A DNA stretch of 64,000 nucleotides from Novosphingobium sp. Chol11. Lineage in GTDB: Bacteria; Pseudomonadota; Alphaproteobacteria; Sphingomonadales; Sphingomonadaceae. Below are positions 37,499 through 46,167 of the stretch, piece by piece (position 1 is the stretch's first letter; each line of letters opens with the position of its first letter). The stretch is taken from positions 1,615,335 to 1,679,334 of the forward strand of contig NZ_OBMU01000001.1 of NCBI RefSeq assembly GCF_900218065.1, given 5' to 3'. Under the pieces are notes generated by a model. That model ran no database searches and was not told the DNA's origin. It saw only the letters and a list, made by a program, of their open reading frames with translations. A program made the translations under genes and the position numbers.

Positions 37499-37749
37499 TG
37501 CGGCGGTCTCCGGAACAGGCTCAGCAGCAGGCGCGGCACGATGACGAACTGAAACAGGCCGACCAGCACGAAGATCATGCCCATCGCCTTCGCCTTGCCG
37601 CCTTGAACCCAGCTGAAACGCTCCATCAGGATCAGGAAGCCGAACATCACGAGCAAGGCGCCCGAGAGGCGGAATATGCCGAGCGCAAAGTGACGCTGGC
37701 GCGCGACCTTTTCAGGATCGACTGGAGGCGGAGGAGGAAAGTCGGTCAT
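37495..37749 (-). CDS. Small two-helix membrane protein
   Basis: An 84-aa protein with a Pro-rich N-terminus and two transmembrane helices (about 25-43 and 55-77). No family recognised. It overlaps both neighbours (HAD phosphatase upstream, ATP12 downstream) by 4 nt, so it is part of the coupled operon. Confidence 0.75.
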   Translation of the reverse strand: MTDFPPPPPVDPEKVARQRHFALGIFRLSGALLVMFGFLILMERFSWVQGGKAKAMGMIFVLVGLFQFVIVPRLLLSLFRRPPQ

Positions 37750-38405
37750 GCTGCGCGGATATGGGCATTGAGTTCGTCGCTGTCCATCGCCACGCCATGG
37801 GCGCCTGCCGCGATCAGGTCAGCGGGCGGATGATAGCCCCAGCCAACGCCCAGTGCCCTTGTGCCAGAATTAAGCGCCATGTCGATGTCATAGCTGGTGT
37901 CGCCGATCATCACCGTCGTCTCCGGAATCGCCCCTGCATCCGCCATCGCAGTCAGCAACATGGAAGGATGCGGTTTCGACGGATGCCGATCAGCGGTCTG
38001 CAACGTCACGAAATGCGCATGAATGCCATGATGCGACAGGCAGAGGTTCAGCCCGCGATCGGACTTACCCGTCGCCACCCCCAGCAGCCATCCATCCGCA
38101 TTCAGTTGCCGGATCAACTCCGCGATGCCGGGATAGAGCGGTTCCGACACGGCGTTGTCCCGGCGCATCTGTTGAAAGGCGCGCTTATAGCTTTCCGAAA
38201 GATGGTCGTGAAAGTCCGCCTCCGCTTCGGGCAGCAGGCGCGCGATCGCCAGAGGTAGCGACAGCCCGACCACGGACAATATGGTTGTGCGGTCAGGCAC
38301 CGCCAGCTTCTCGCCCTCGAACGCCAGCGTCATTGCCGTGCAAATGCTGTGCTGGCTGTCGACCAGAGTGCCGTCGCAATCGAAGACGGCCAGGCGATTG
38401 CTCAT
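37746..38405 (-). CDS. HAD-superfamily phosphatase (Gph-like)
   Basis: A 219-aa subfamily IA hydrolase. Motif I is FDCDGTLVDS with the nucleophile Asp, motif II is ATGKS, the lysine is in KPHPSML, and motif IV is MIGDTSYDIDMA. It resembles phosphoglycolate phosphatase, but the substrate is uncertain. Coupled by 4-nt overlaps to the pseudouridine synthase before it and the membrane protein after it. Confidence 0.88.
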   Translation of the reverse strand: MSNRLAVFDCDGTLVDSQHSICTAMTLAFEGEKLAVPDRTTILSVVGLSLPLAIARLLPEAEADFHDHLSESYKRAFQQMRRDNAVSEPLYPGIAELIRQLNADGWLLGVATGKSDRGLNLCLSHHGIHAHFVTLQTADRHPSKPHPSMLLTAMADAGAIPETTVMIGDTSYDIDMALNSGTRALGVGWGYHPPADLIAAGAHGVAMDSDELNAHIRAA

Positions 38406-39721
38406 TTCTTGCGCGGCCCGCCCGCCCCTCTGGACCGCCGCTCGCCCCGCCGCCCCTTTCGCAGCTGCTTGGCGTGAGCGCGCGCGGCCTTCTTCTCATC
38501 CTCGCGGGTGGGCGCGCGCGCGATTTCCTCGTCCAGCGGCAGGTCGCCTGCGTTGATGTCGAAGCCGAGCGAGACGAGGCTCGTCGCGAAATGCTCGGGT
38601 AGTTCGGCGCGCACGTCGACCCGGCCGCCATCGGGATGATCAACCCGAATGCGGCGCGCGTGCAGATGCATCTTCCGGCTGATCGTGCCCGACAGAAAGG
38701 CTTCCTTGCCGCCATATTTGCCATCGCCAACGATCGGATGGCCGATTGCCGCCATATGCACACGCAACTGATGCGTGCGGCCGGTATGGGGTTGCAGCTC
38801 TACCCAGGCGGCGCGGTTGCCCGCGCGTTCGATGACGCGATAACGCGAGCGGGCGGGCAAGCCCTCCTCCTCATCAACATGCATCTTCTCGCCACCCGTG
38901 CCCGGCTGCTTGGCGATCGGCAGTTCGATCATGCCGTCCTCGATCGACGGCACGCCCATGACGATCGCCCAATAGACCTTGCGCGCGGTGCGGCTGGAAA
39001 AGGCCTTCGCGAAATAGGCGGCTGACCGGGCCGTGCGGGCGATCAGCAGCGCGCCGGACGTATCCTTGTCCAGCCGGTGTACAAGCTTCGGGCGCTGGTC
39101 CAGTTCGAACTCCAGAGCGTCGAGCAAGCCGTCGACATGGTCATCGGTCTTGGTGCCGCCCTGCGTCGCGAGGCCCGGCGGCTTGTTGATGACGATCGCC
39201 TGCGCGTCGCGATGGATCACCATATTCTGCGCGAAGCTGATCTGGTCTTCGCTAAGCTCCGGCCTCACCCGGCGGGGCTTGGCCGTCTCGGCAGCTTTAG
39301 GCTCGGCGGGGGGAACGCGGATCAGCTGGCCTTCGGTCACGCGGTCGCCCGGCGCAGCGCGTGCGCCATCGACCCGCAACTGGCCGGTGCGTGCCCACCG
39401 CGAGACGCTGTTGAAGCCGATGTCGGGCAGGTGGCGCTGGAACCAGCGATCCAGCCGAATGCCGTCGTCATCCGCCCCAACACGGAATTGACGCACGTCC
39501 AGCGAAATGCCCTTGGGCGCTCCAGTCTTGGGCGTCGCGGTCTTTGGCGCAGCGGTTTTGGCGGCAGCGGGCTTGGAAGCAGGCTTCGCCGGTGACTTGG
39601 GCCCATCCGGCTTGCGGGCGCGCGCCGCCTTTGCACCACCACGGGCGCGACCGGGCGCGCCGCCACCGGGCTTGCCCCCGCGCGACGGACCGGAAGGCTT
39701 GCCGGGAGGACGTCCCTTCAT
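38402..39721 (-). CDS. RluA/RluC-family pseudouridine synthase
   Basis: Isomerises uridines, probably in 23S rRNA. The 439-aa protein has a long basic, low-complexity N-terminal tail (residues 1-70; Lys, Pro, Ala, Gly), an S4-like RNA-binding region (about 85-135), and the catalytic domain with HRLDKDTSG (Asp218) and PHTGRTHQLRVH. The C-terminus is again basic. The ATG overlaps the crcB stop (ATGA). The exact target cannot be told from the sequence. Confidence 0.9.
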   Translation of the reverse strand: MKGRPPGKPSGPSRGGKPGGGAPGRARGGAKAARARKPDGPKSPAKPASKPAAAKTAAPKTATPKTGAPKGISLDVRQFRVGADDDGIRLDRWFQRHLPDIGFNSVSRWARTGQLRVDGARAAPGDRVTEGQLIRVPPAEPKAAETAKPRRVRPELSEDQISFAQNMVIHRDAQAIVINKPPGLATQGGTKTDDHVDGLLDALEFELDQRPKLVHRLDKDTSGALLIARTARSAAYFAKAFSSRTARKVYWAIVMGVPSIEDGMIELPIAKQPGTGGEKMHVDEEEGLPARSRYRVIERAGNRAAWVELQPHTGRTHQLRVHMAAIGHPIVGDGKYGGKEAFLSGTISRKMHLHARRIRVDHPDGGRVDVRAELPEHFATSLVSLGFDINAGDLPLDEEIARAPTREDEKKAARAHAKQLRKGRRGERRSRGAGGPRKK

Positions 39722-40101
39722 GCCACGCTCCGCATCATGCCAAGGCCCAGGACCAGCGCGCCGACGGCCGCGATGACCGACAGGACGGCATAGCTCATGG
39801 CCATGACCAACTGCCCGCGCTCGATCATCAGCACGGTTTCGAGGCTGAAGGAAGAAAAGGTGGTGAAGCCGCCAAGCAGACCAACGGCCAGCAACAGGCG
39901 CAGGGCCTCGCCCGAAGCGCTGCCGAACCGCGCCAGCCATCCGGCGAGCAGTCCCATGGCAAAGCCACCGAGCACATTCGCGGCGAAGGTTCCCCAGGGC
40001 CATTGCGCACCCGGCAGCATGTGACCGGCAAAGCGGCCCAGCTGATAGCGCGCCAGCGCGCCCACCGCGCCGCCGCCCATGACTAGGAGGATATTGTTCA
40101 T
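39718..40101 (-). CDS. crcB: Fluoride channel FluC/CrcB
   Basis: A 127-aa four-helix membrane protein that exports fluoride as an antiparallel dimer. Signatures are GGAVGALARYQLG near the start, GTFAANVLGGF and GGFTTFSSFSLE. No fluoride riboswitch was recognised in the 61 nt upstream. First gene of the coupled minus-strand run ending with the ATP12 gene. Confidence 0.93.
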   Translation of the reverse strand: MNNILLVMGGGAVGALARYQLGRFAGHMLPGAQWPWGTFAANVLGGFAMGLLAGWLARFGSASGEALRLLLAVGLLGGFTTFSSFSLETVLMIERGQLVMAMSYAVLSVIAAVGALVLGLGMMRSVA

Positions 40102-40162
40102 CCCGCCCGCCCTAGAGGCAAATCGCGGTAAAGAAAATGGCAGCGCGTGCCTTTCTGCGCGC

Positions 40163-40885
40163 TTACTGCCCCTTGTCGGCGATTATATCGACGTTCGTGC
40201 GTCCGCCAGGCGCTGCGGTGAAGATCATGAGGTAGGCTGCGCCATCATCCTTGCGCGTGCCGCCCAGCACATGATCACCACCCATGATCCGATATTCTGC
40301 GTCGAAGCCGGAACGGCGCGCCTGGGTGTAATAATAGTCCATGACGTTCTGGCGCGGCACTGGCGTGACGAAAGTCGCAGCCCGGAGCGTACAGCCATTC
40401 TTGTCCGCGCCCGCAGCTTCCTTCAACTGAGCGCCGGGATAGACGCCGAAAGGATCGGGCATGCGGCTTGCCCATTGCATGCCGTAGGCCAGTTGCTTGC
40501 GGCAGAAGATGTTGCCGCCGGGCTTATCCTGATCCTTCGCCATCGCAGCGAGCATGGCGGGGTTTTCCTTCCCGGGACCTTCCACAGCAGCAGGCGTCGC
40601 GAGCAGCTTGCCGCCCGCGAGCTTCACCGATTCGGCAAACGCCTTAGCCGCCTCGCCGCTCAGTTTCGGCGCATTCGCGCTGGCGGGCTGCCCGGACTGA
40701 TCGGCATATTTGGGATCAACCCTGATCTTCCCATCCAATGCCTCCTGAAGGCCCGGATCGATGGCATTGTTGGTCAGCTGAGCGTCAAGCGCGTTCAGAT
40801 CAGCGTCCTTGTCCCCTTTCCCACAGGCCGCGAGCGGCAGCGCGAGCAATAGGGCAGCGGCATAAACTGAACGGAAAGGCGGCAT
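40163..40885 (-). CDS. Putative lipoprotein, unknown function
   Basis: A 240-aa protein with signal peptide and lipobox LAAC (Cys21), then a charged Asp/Lys segment. A C-terminal domain (about 125-238) has GVYPGAQLKE, a conserved-looking Cys pair (IFCRKQL and NGCTLRAA), and VMDYYYTQA. I recognise no family. It lies 61 nt before crcB on the same strand and may share its promoter. Confidence 0.75.
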   Translation of the reverse strand: MPPFRSVYAAALLLALPLAACGKGDKDADLNALDAQLTNNAIDPGLQEALDGKIRVDPKYADQSGQPASANAPKLSGEAAKAFAESVKLAGGKLLATPAAVEGPGKENPAMLAAMAKDQDKPGGNIFCRKQLAYGMQWASRMPDPFGVYPGAQLKEAAGADKNGCTLRAATFVTPVPRQNVMDYYYTQARRSGFDAEYRIMGGDHVLGGTRKDDGAAYLMIFTAAPGGRTNVDIIADKGQ

Positions 40886-41037
40886 GACTTCACTCCTTCG
40901 TAAACAAGGGGTGAATGTCAGGAGTTAATTTTTCGTTAGGGATTGTGGTAAATCGCTAAATATTCCCATGCCATTCAGACGCGAATGGCATCCGCCGCCA
41001 TCTTGCGCCAAGCGGCTACAAGGTCCATTTCAAGGCG

Positions 41038-41259
41038 ATGCTGAACGTCCTCTCGGTCCTTATCGGCCTCTTCGCCTTCCTGCTGATGATCCCGGCATTC
41101 CTGCCGCTTTTGGGGATCGCCAACTGGCTTTTGGTGCCGATCGCCCTGTTCGGCGCCCTGATCGGCATCTTATCCACGCGCAACAGCGGCCGCAACCTGT
41201 GCCTGATCGTTGCGGCGATCGGCGCATTCCGACTGTTCCTGGGCGGAGGCATTTTCTGA
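41038..41259 (+). CDS. Small membrane protein, unknown function
   Basis: A 73-aa hydrophobic protein with two or three helices. Its TGA stop overlaps the start of rarD by two bases, and its last codons include the GGAGG used by rarD, so the two are coupled. Confidence 0.7.
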   Translation: MLNVLSVLIGLFAFLLMIPAFLPLLGIANWLLVPIALFGALIGILSTRNSGRNLCLIVAAIGAFRLFLGGGIF

Positions 41260-42158
41260 ATCCGCATGATCAGCAGGTCAGGGCCGGACTGTTCGCCGCG
41301 CTCGGCGCCTATGGCGTCTGGGGCCTGCTGCCCATCTTCTTCAAGCTGCTCCACAGCGTCAATGCTGTGGAGGTCGTATCGCAGCGCGTCCTCTGGTCGC
41401 TGGCGCTGATCCTTGGCGTACTTGCCGCACGGCGCAGCCTTGGGCAGCTGGCGGCGGCGTTGCGCGAGAGGCGGATCGTCCTGCCTCTCATGGCCTCGGC
41501 GGCCTTCATTGCGGTCAACTGGCTGGTCTATGTGTGGGCGGTGAATGATGGCCATGTCATCGCCGCCAGCCTCGGCTACTTCCTCAATCCGCTGGTCAAC
41601 GTCGCGCTCGGCGTGCTGGTGTTGAAGGAAAGGCTGCGGCGGGGGCAGGCCATCGCTATCGCGATCGCAGCCGTCGGCGTGGCGATCATGGCAGCCGCCG
41701 CCTTCACCACCTTGTGGATCAGCGTGGGCCTCGCAGTCAGCTTCGCACTCTATGGCCTCATCCGCAAATTGACGCCGGTAGCACCCATGGTCGGATTGGG
41801 CGCGGAAACGCTGCTGCTCGCTCCCCTCGCCCTTGCCTCGCTGCTATGGCTGTGGGGGCATGGCGCCCTGAGCTTTGGACAGGATGGCTATATAATCAGC
41901 CTGCTCATCCTCTCGGGCGGGTTGACCACCATTCCGCTGATCCTGTTCGCCATGGCGGCACAGCGCCTGCCGCTAACGGTGCTGGGCCTGATCCAATATA
42001 TCGCGCCGACGCTGCAATTCCTGTGTGGCGTGCTGCTCTATGGCGAGAAGTTGACGCAGGGCCAGATGATCAGCTTCGCCTTCATCTGGATCGGGCTTGT
42101 CCTGTTCGCGACCGACAGCCTCGCCGCCGCGCGCAAGAACAGGCTTGCGGCGGCGTAA
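41256..42158 (+). CDS. rarD: RarD-like EamA/DMT permease
   Basis: A 300-aa inner-membrane protein with about ten helices. It matches the RarD family: YGVWGLLPIFFKLL near the start, QRVLWSL, NWLVYVWAVN, SLGYFLNPLVNV and LGLIQYIAPTLQF. The transported substrate is unknown. No ATG, GTG or TTG lies near the conserved start. A CTG at 41256 is exactly 6 nt after GGAGG and overlaps the upstream stop, so I infer a CTG start. Confidence 0.88.
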   Translation: MNPHDQQVRAGLFAALGAYGVWGLLPIFFKLLHSVNAVEVVSQRVLWSLALILGVLAARRSLGQLAAALRERRIVLPLMASAAFIAVNWLVYVWAVNDGHVIAASLGYFLNPLVNVALGVLVLKERLRRGQAIAIAIAAVGVAIMAAAAFTTLWISVGLAVSFALYGLIRKLTPVAPMVGLGAETLLLAPLALASLLWLWGHGALSFGQDGYIISLLILSGGLTTIPLILFAMAAQRLPLTVLGLIQYIAPTLQFLCGVLLYGEKLTQGQMISFAFIWIGLVLFATDSLAAARKNRLAAA

Positions 42159-42169
42159 GGCTTAAGGCG

Positions 42170-43501
42170 TCAGGCGAACTCGGTCGCTTCGAAGCGCACC
42201 GCCTCACCCACGGCCTCATTGGCAAGTGCATCTTCCCACATGACCCTGTTGCCGCGCACGATGGTGCCCACCGCCTTGCCGGTCAGTTCCATCCCCTCGA
42301 ACGGTGACCAGTTGCAGCGCGACGCCAGCCAGTCGCTGCCGACCGTCCACCGCTTCTTGAGGTCAACGACAGTGAAGTCCGCATCATAACCGAGCGCGAT
42401 CCGGCCCTTGCCGACAAGGCCGAACACGCGCTGCGGCCCGGATGATGTCAGTTCGATGAACCGGCGCAGCGACAAACGCCCTCCCGCTACATGGTTGAGC
42501 AGCAACGGCACCAGCGTCTGGACGCCGGGCATCCCGCTGGGCGACGCCGGATAGGCCTTGGCCTTCTCCTCCACCGTATGCGGGGCATGGTCGCTGCCCA
42601 GCACATCGGGCACGCCCTGATTGAGCCAGTGCCAGAGTCCATCGCGATGCGCCGCCGACCGGATCGGCGGGTTCATCTGCGCATAGGTGCCAAGCCGGGG
42701 ATAGGCATCCTCGGCGGCCAGCGTCAGATGCTGCGGCGTCACTTCGCAGGTCGCGATATCCTTGTGTCCCGCAATATATTCCAGTTCCGCCGGAGTTGTA
42801 ACGTGCAGGATATGGATTCGCCGCCGCGCCTGCCGGGCAAGGCCGATGATGCGCTTCGTGGCGATCATCGCGCTTTCATCGTCGCGCCAGATGGGGTGAG
42901 AGGATGGATCTCCCTCCACCCGCAAATCCTTGCGAGCGTTCATCCGCGCTTCGTCCTCGGCATGGACGGCAACGCGCCGCGTGCCGCTCGCCAACACGCG
43001 GGAGAGCGCCGCGTCATCGTCCACCAGCAGGCTGCCTGTCGATGCGCCCATGAAGATCTTCACGCCCGCCGTGCCGGGAATACGCTCCAGTTCCTTCAGC
43101 GCTTCGGCATTGTCCGCCGTCGCGCCGACATAGAAGGCATGGTCGCACCACATGCGGTGATGGGCGCGGGCCAGCTTGTCATGGACGCGCTCGGCACTGT
43201 CCGTATTCGGGTTTGTGTTCGGCATCTCGAACACGGCCGTGATACCGCCCAGCACGGCGGCGCGGCTTCCGGATTCAAGATCTTCCTTATGCTCAAGGCC
43301 CGGCTCGCGGAAATGCACCTGGCTGTCGATGCAGCCGGGCAGCACGTCCAGCCCCGTACAGTCGATGACCTCGCCCGCATCGCCCAGCGACGATCCGATC
43401 GCCACGACCTTGCCGCCGCGGACGCCGACATCGGTCTGTTCAGCGCCTCCAGGCGTGTGGACGGTGCCGTTCTTCAGGATCAGGTCGAAATTCTGGGACA
43501 T
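42170..43501 (-). CDS. pyrC: Dihydroorotase (class I)
   Basis: Cyclises carbamoyl aspartate to dihydroorotate in pyrimidine synthesis. The 443-aa amidohydrolase has metal motif IDSQVHFREPG, the carbamylation-type lysine in GVKIFMGAS, HILHVTTPAE and GSDHAPHT. At this length it belongs to the long class rather than the short E. coli PyrC. Allantoinase is a related alternative, but no purine genes are nearby. Divergent from ygfZ. Confidence 0.9.
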   Translation of the reverse strand: MSQNFDLILKNGTVHTPGGAEQTDVGVRGGKVVAIGSSLGDAGEVIDCTGLDVLPGCIDSQVHFREPGLEHKEDLESGSRAAVLGGITAVFEMPNTNPNTDSAERVHDKLARAHHRMWCDHAFYVGATADNAEALKELERIPGTAGVKIFMGASTGSLLVDDDAALSRVLASGTRRVAVHAEDEARMNARKDLRVEGDPSSHPIWRDDESAMIATKRIIGLARQARRRIHILHVTTPAELEYIAGHKDIATCEVTPQHLTLAAEDAYPRLGTYAQMNPPIRSAAHRDGLWHWLNQGVPDVLGSDHAPHTVEEKAKAYPASPSGMPGVQTLVPLLLNHVAGGRLSLRRFIELTSSGPQRVFGLVGKGRIALGYDADFTVVDLKKRWTVGSDWLASRCNWSPFEGMELTGKAVGTIVRGNRVMWEDALANEAVGEAVRFEATEFA

Positions 43502-43549
43502 GATTGCTCGCCGCTTGGATATGATCGGCGTCTGTCCTACCTAAAGCCG

Positions 43550-44287
43550 ATGACCGGCACCACCCTAACCGACCGCGCACTCATCAGAATTTCAGGCGAA
43601 GAGGCGCGGCCCTTCCTTCAGGGCCTCCTCACCCGCGACGTCCTGACGCTCAGGGCAGGCGAACCGCGCTGGACGGGCCTGCTCACGCCGCAAGGCAAGG
43701 CGCTCTACGACTTCATCCTCTGGTCGGATGGCGACGATGTGCTGATCGATTGCGAGGCGGCGCAAGCCGAAGCGCTGGCCAAGCGGCTCACACTCTACCG
43801 CCTCCGCCGCAAGGTGGTGATTGAACGGGAGGAGATGCTGGCGGTTCATTGGTCGCTTGAAGCCCCCGGCAAGCCCGCCGATCCCCGCCTCGCCGCCCTC
43901 GGCCATCGCTGGCTCGCTCCGCCAGCACCCGGCGACGCCGCTGCCGCCTTCCGCGCGCACCGCCTGTCGCTCGGCATCTTCGAAGGGGCGGGCGAACTCG
44001 GCCAGGACCAGACACTATGGCTGGAGACCAATGCGGGCGAGCTAAACGGCGTGGACTTCGACAAGGGTTGCTATGTCGGTCAGGAAAACACGGCCCGCAT
44101 GCATTATCGCAGCAAGGTGAACCGCCGCCTCGTCGCTGTGCCCTTGACGCAAGCCGACGAGAAGCGCCAGCGCGCCGCCCTTCCCGACCTTGGCCTGTCG
44201 ATCGAACTGCGCCGGGTCGAAGATATCGATCCAGCAACGCTGCCCCCATGGCTCGCTGCCGCAATCGCGGAGCATGCCGCCGGATGA
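43550..44287 (+). CDS. ygfZ: Folate-binding YgfZ/GcvT-like protein
   Basis: A 245-aa protein with a role in Fe-S cluster assembly or repair, based on its E. coli relative. The family motif KGCYVGQE is present, with the Cys, around residue 178. An N-terminal GcvT-like fold is visible (RALIRISGEEARPFLQGLLTRDV). The ATG at 43550 gives a normal start. Its stop overlaps the glutaminyl cyclase start (ATGA). Confidence 0.92.
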   Translation: MTGTTLTDRALIRISGEEARPFLQGLLTRDVLTLRAGEPRWTGLLTPQGKALYDFILWSDGDDVLIDCEAAQAEALAKRLTLYRLRRKVVIEREEMLAVHWSLEAPGKPADPRLAALGHRWLAPPAPGDAAAAFRAHRLSLGIFEGAGELGQDQTLWLETNAGELNGVDFDKGCYVGQENTARMHYRSKVNRRLVAVPLTQADEKRQRAALPDLGLSIELRRVEDIDPATLPPWLAAAIAEHAAG

Positions 44288-45054
44288 AGGGCCTACTGCT
44301 CGCCCTGCTCGGGGCCCTCAGCATTGCCGCCCCCGCATGGGCCGACACCCCCTGGACGCTGGTCAAGGCCTACCCCCATGACCCGAAAGCCTTCACCGAA
44401 GGGCTCTTCTTTCATGACGGCATGCTTTACGAGAGCACCGGCCTTGAGGGCCGGTCCGACATCCGCAAGGTCTCGCTCGAAGACGGCAAGGTGCTCGAAA
44501 GCCGCACCCTCGCTCCGCAATATTTCGGCGAGGGGATCGTCAACTGGAAGGATCGGCTGATCAGCCTCACCTGGCGTCATCGCCAAGGTTTCGTCTGGAA
44601 GCTCAACGGCTTCAAGCCGCTGTCGCAGTTCCGCTATGAAGGTGAAGGCTGGGGCCTGACCCAGGATGGCCGCAACCTCATCATGAGCGACGGCACATCG
44701 CAGCTGCGCTTCCTCGACCCCGACACGCTGCGCGAAGCCCGCCGCATCACCGTGACCTACAACGGCCGCCCGGTCGATCGCCTGAACGAGCTGGAATATG
44801 TAAAGGGAGAGCTGTGGGCGAACATCTGGTACGACACACGCATTGCCCGCATTGACCCTGCAACCGGCAAGGTCATCGACTGGATCAATATCGCCCCATT
44901 GATGCGCGAAAGCGGCGTCACGGATAGTGAGGGCGTGCCCAACGGCATCGCCTATGACCAGAAACGCGACCGCATTTTCGTCACCGGCAAATATTGGCCC
45001 AAGCTGTTCGAGATCCGCCTGAACCCCAAGGGCGGCGCATCGACGGGGAAGTAA
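44284..45054 (+). CDS. Glutaminyl-peptide cyclotransferase (plant/bacterial type)
   Basis: Converts N-terminal glutamine of exported peptides or proteins to pyroglutamate. The 256-aa protein has a signal peptide (cleavage after AWA, about residue 20) and beta-propeller repeats. Family stretches FTEGLFF, YESTGLEGRS, YFGEGIV, YEGEGWGL and NELEYVKGELWANIW are visible. The fold and residues match the Carica/Xanthomonas type, not the zinc type. Coupled to ygfZ. Confidence 0.9.
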   Translation: MKGLLLALLGALSIAAPAWADTPWTLVKAYPHDPKAFTEGLFFHDGMLYESTGLEGRSDIRKVSLEDGKVLESRTLAPQYFGEGIVNWKDRLISLTWRHRQGFVWKLNGFKPLSQFRYEGEGWGLTQDGRNLIMSDGTSQLRFLDPDTLREARRITVTYNGRPVDRLNELEYVKGELWANIWYDTRIARIDPATGKVIDWINIAPLMRESGVTDSEGVPNGIAYDQKRDRIFVTGKYWPKLFEIRLNPKGGASTGK

Positions 45055-45065
45055 GAGCCGGGGGC

Positions 45066-45371
45066 TCAGCTCGCCGCCCTCTTCCGCCGCGTTTCCCATC
45101 CCTTCTTCGCCGCAGCGGACCGATCAGCGGCAGACCGCCGCGTTGACGCCGCACCACCTTTCCGGCCACCCTTGCGCGAAGACTCATGCGTGTCGGGCTT
45201 CCCGCGTCCTGACCCCGACTTGTTGCCGCCGCCCGACTCCTTGTTCACCGTCGCCCAGGCGCGCCGTTCGGCCTCCTTGCGCGAGACGCCGCGCTCCTCA
45301 TAGCCTTCCTCAATATGTTCGGCCTTGCGCTTCTGCTTGTCGGTATAGCTGCTCTTGTCGCCACGCGGCAT
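45066..45371 (-). CDS. KGG-motif stress/plasmid-stabilisation-like protein
   Basis: A 101-aa very basic protein. The N-terminal half (SYTDKQKRKAEHIEEGYEER) matches small proteins often named plasmid stabilization protein. The C-terminus has KGGRKGG and KKGWETRRKRAA, like stress-induced KGG proteins. The strong AGGAGGT before the ATG suggests high expression. Function unproven; DNA binding is plausible. Confidence 0.75.
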   Translation of the reverse strand: MPRGDKSSYTDKQKRKAEHIEEGYEERGVSRKEAERRAWATVNKESGGGNKSGSGRGKPDTHESSRKGGRKGGAASTRRSAADRSAAAKKGWETRRKRAAS

Positions 45372-45484
45372 GATTGACCTCCTGTCAGCATCTTCTCCTG
45401 CTACACCAACGATCGCCAGCCGATCCCGTTCACTGCCGCATGAGTTCGGCGGAACGGAAGGCAAGCAGCACGCGTTCCCCGGCC

Positions 45485-45817
45485 ATGGAAGAGCGCACCC
45501 TTATCGAACGGCTCGCCCGTCACCTCGCCGTTGACGATCCGGATCAGTGGCACGCACGGGTCGCCGACGCCGCCAGCATCCTTGCCATCATGAAGGATCC
45601 TGATCCTGCCATGCGGGAGGCCGGCGATCAGGCGCAATGGCGCGCCATGATCAACGCAGCACTGCGGGAGCGATGGGTCGTCGCGACGCATCCCGGCGGC
45701 GACCATGCCGAACCCGGCACCGACGAAGAAGGCGAATTTTCGCTTCACCCGCACGAAGTGACCCGCGACCGTGCCGACTGGTATCATGTGCATGACAGGC
45801 AGGAGAAATCATCATGA
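45485..45817 (+). CDS. Hypothetical protein
   Basis: A 110-aa acidic protein, unrecognised; it has helical N-terminus LIERLARHLAVDDPDQWHARV and a C-terminus with HPHEVTRDRADWYHVHD. The start could instead be the ATG 15 codons upstream (45440). Its stop overlaps the next start (ATGA), so both are probably translated together. Confidence 0.65.
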   Translation: MEERTLIERLARHLAVDDPDQWHARVADAASILAIMKDPDPAMREAGDQAQWRAMINAALRERWVVATHPGGDHAEPGTDEEGEFSLHPHEVTRDRADWYHVHDRQEKSS

Positions 45818-46047
45818 AGGGGTTGTTGAAGCTCGCATTCATCGGCGGGCTTAGCGCCGTGGCATGGCGCGCCTGGCAGGACCGGCACGCTCCAGCGCCC
45901 GCGGATGACCGCGGCCCCGTCGGATCGTCGGGGATCGTCAGGGATGCAGGGCCCGAGGAACAGCATATCGACGCCAGCGACTGGGACATGGTCGATGAGC
46001 AGGTCGATGAGTCCTTCCCCGCAAGCGATCCGCCGGGCAACTATTGA
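45814..46047 (+). CDS. Small protein with DESFPASDPP tail
   Basis: A 77-aa protein with a short hydrophobic N-terminus (about 5-20) and an acidic C-terminus ending DEQVDESFPASDPPGNY. The DESFPASDPP motif recurs at the ends of small bacterial proteins of unknown role, as I recall. Coupled to the preceding gene by ATGA. Confidence 0.7.
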   Translation: MKGLLKLAFIGGLSAVAWRAWQDRHAPAPADDRGPVGSSGIVRDAGPEEQHIDASDWDMVDEQVDESFPASDPPGNY

Positions 46048-46167
46048 GGCGTCAGCTGATCGATCCTGACGTGCGGGTCATTGCCCCTGCCCCGCCCCGT
46101 CTCTATGAGCCTGGGCGGTAACGGCTCGCGCTTCTGCCTGGGGCCTGAAACAGGGGAAATCTAGCCA

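Noticed and set aside
40102-40162. Fluoride riboswitch before crcB
   Set aside because: The 61-nt gap lacks the conserved riboswitch core and crcB appears to be read from upstream.
42491-43549. Long in-frame extension upstream of ygfZ
   Set aside because: It is antisense to dihydroorotase. The ygfZ homology begins at 43550.
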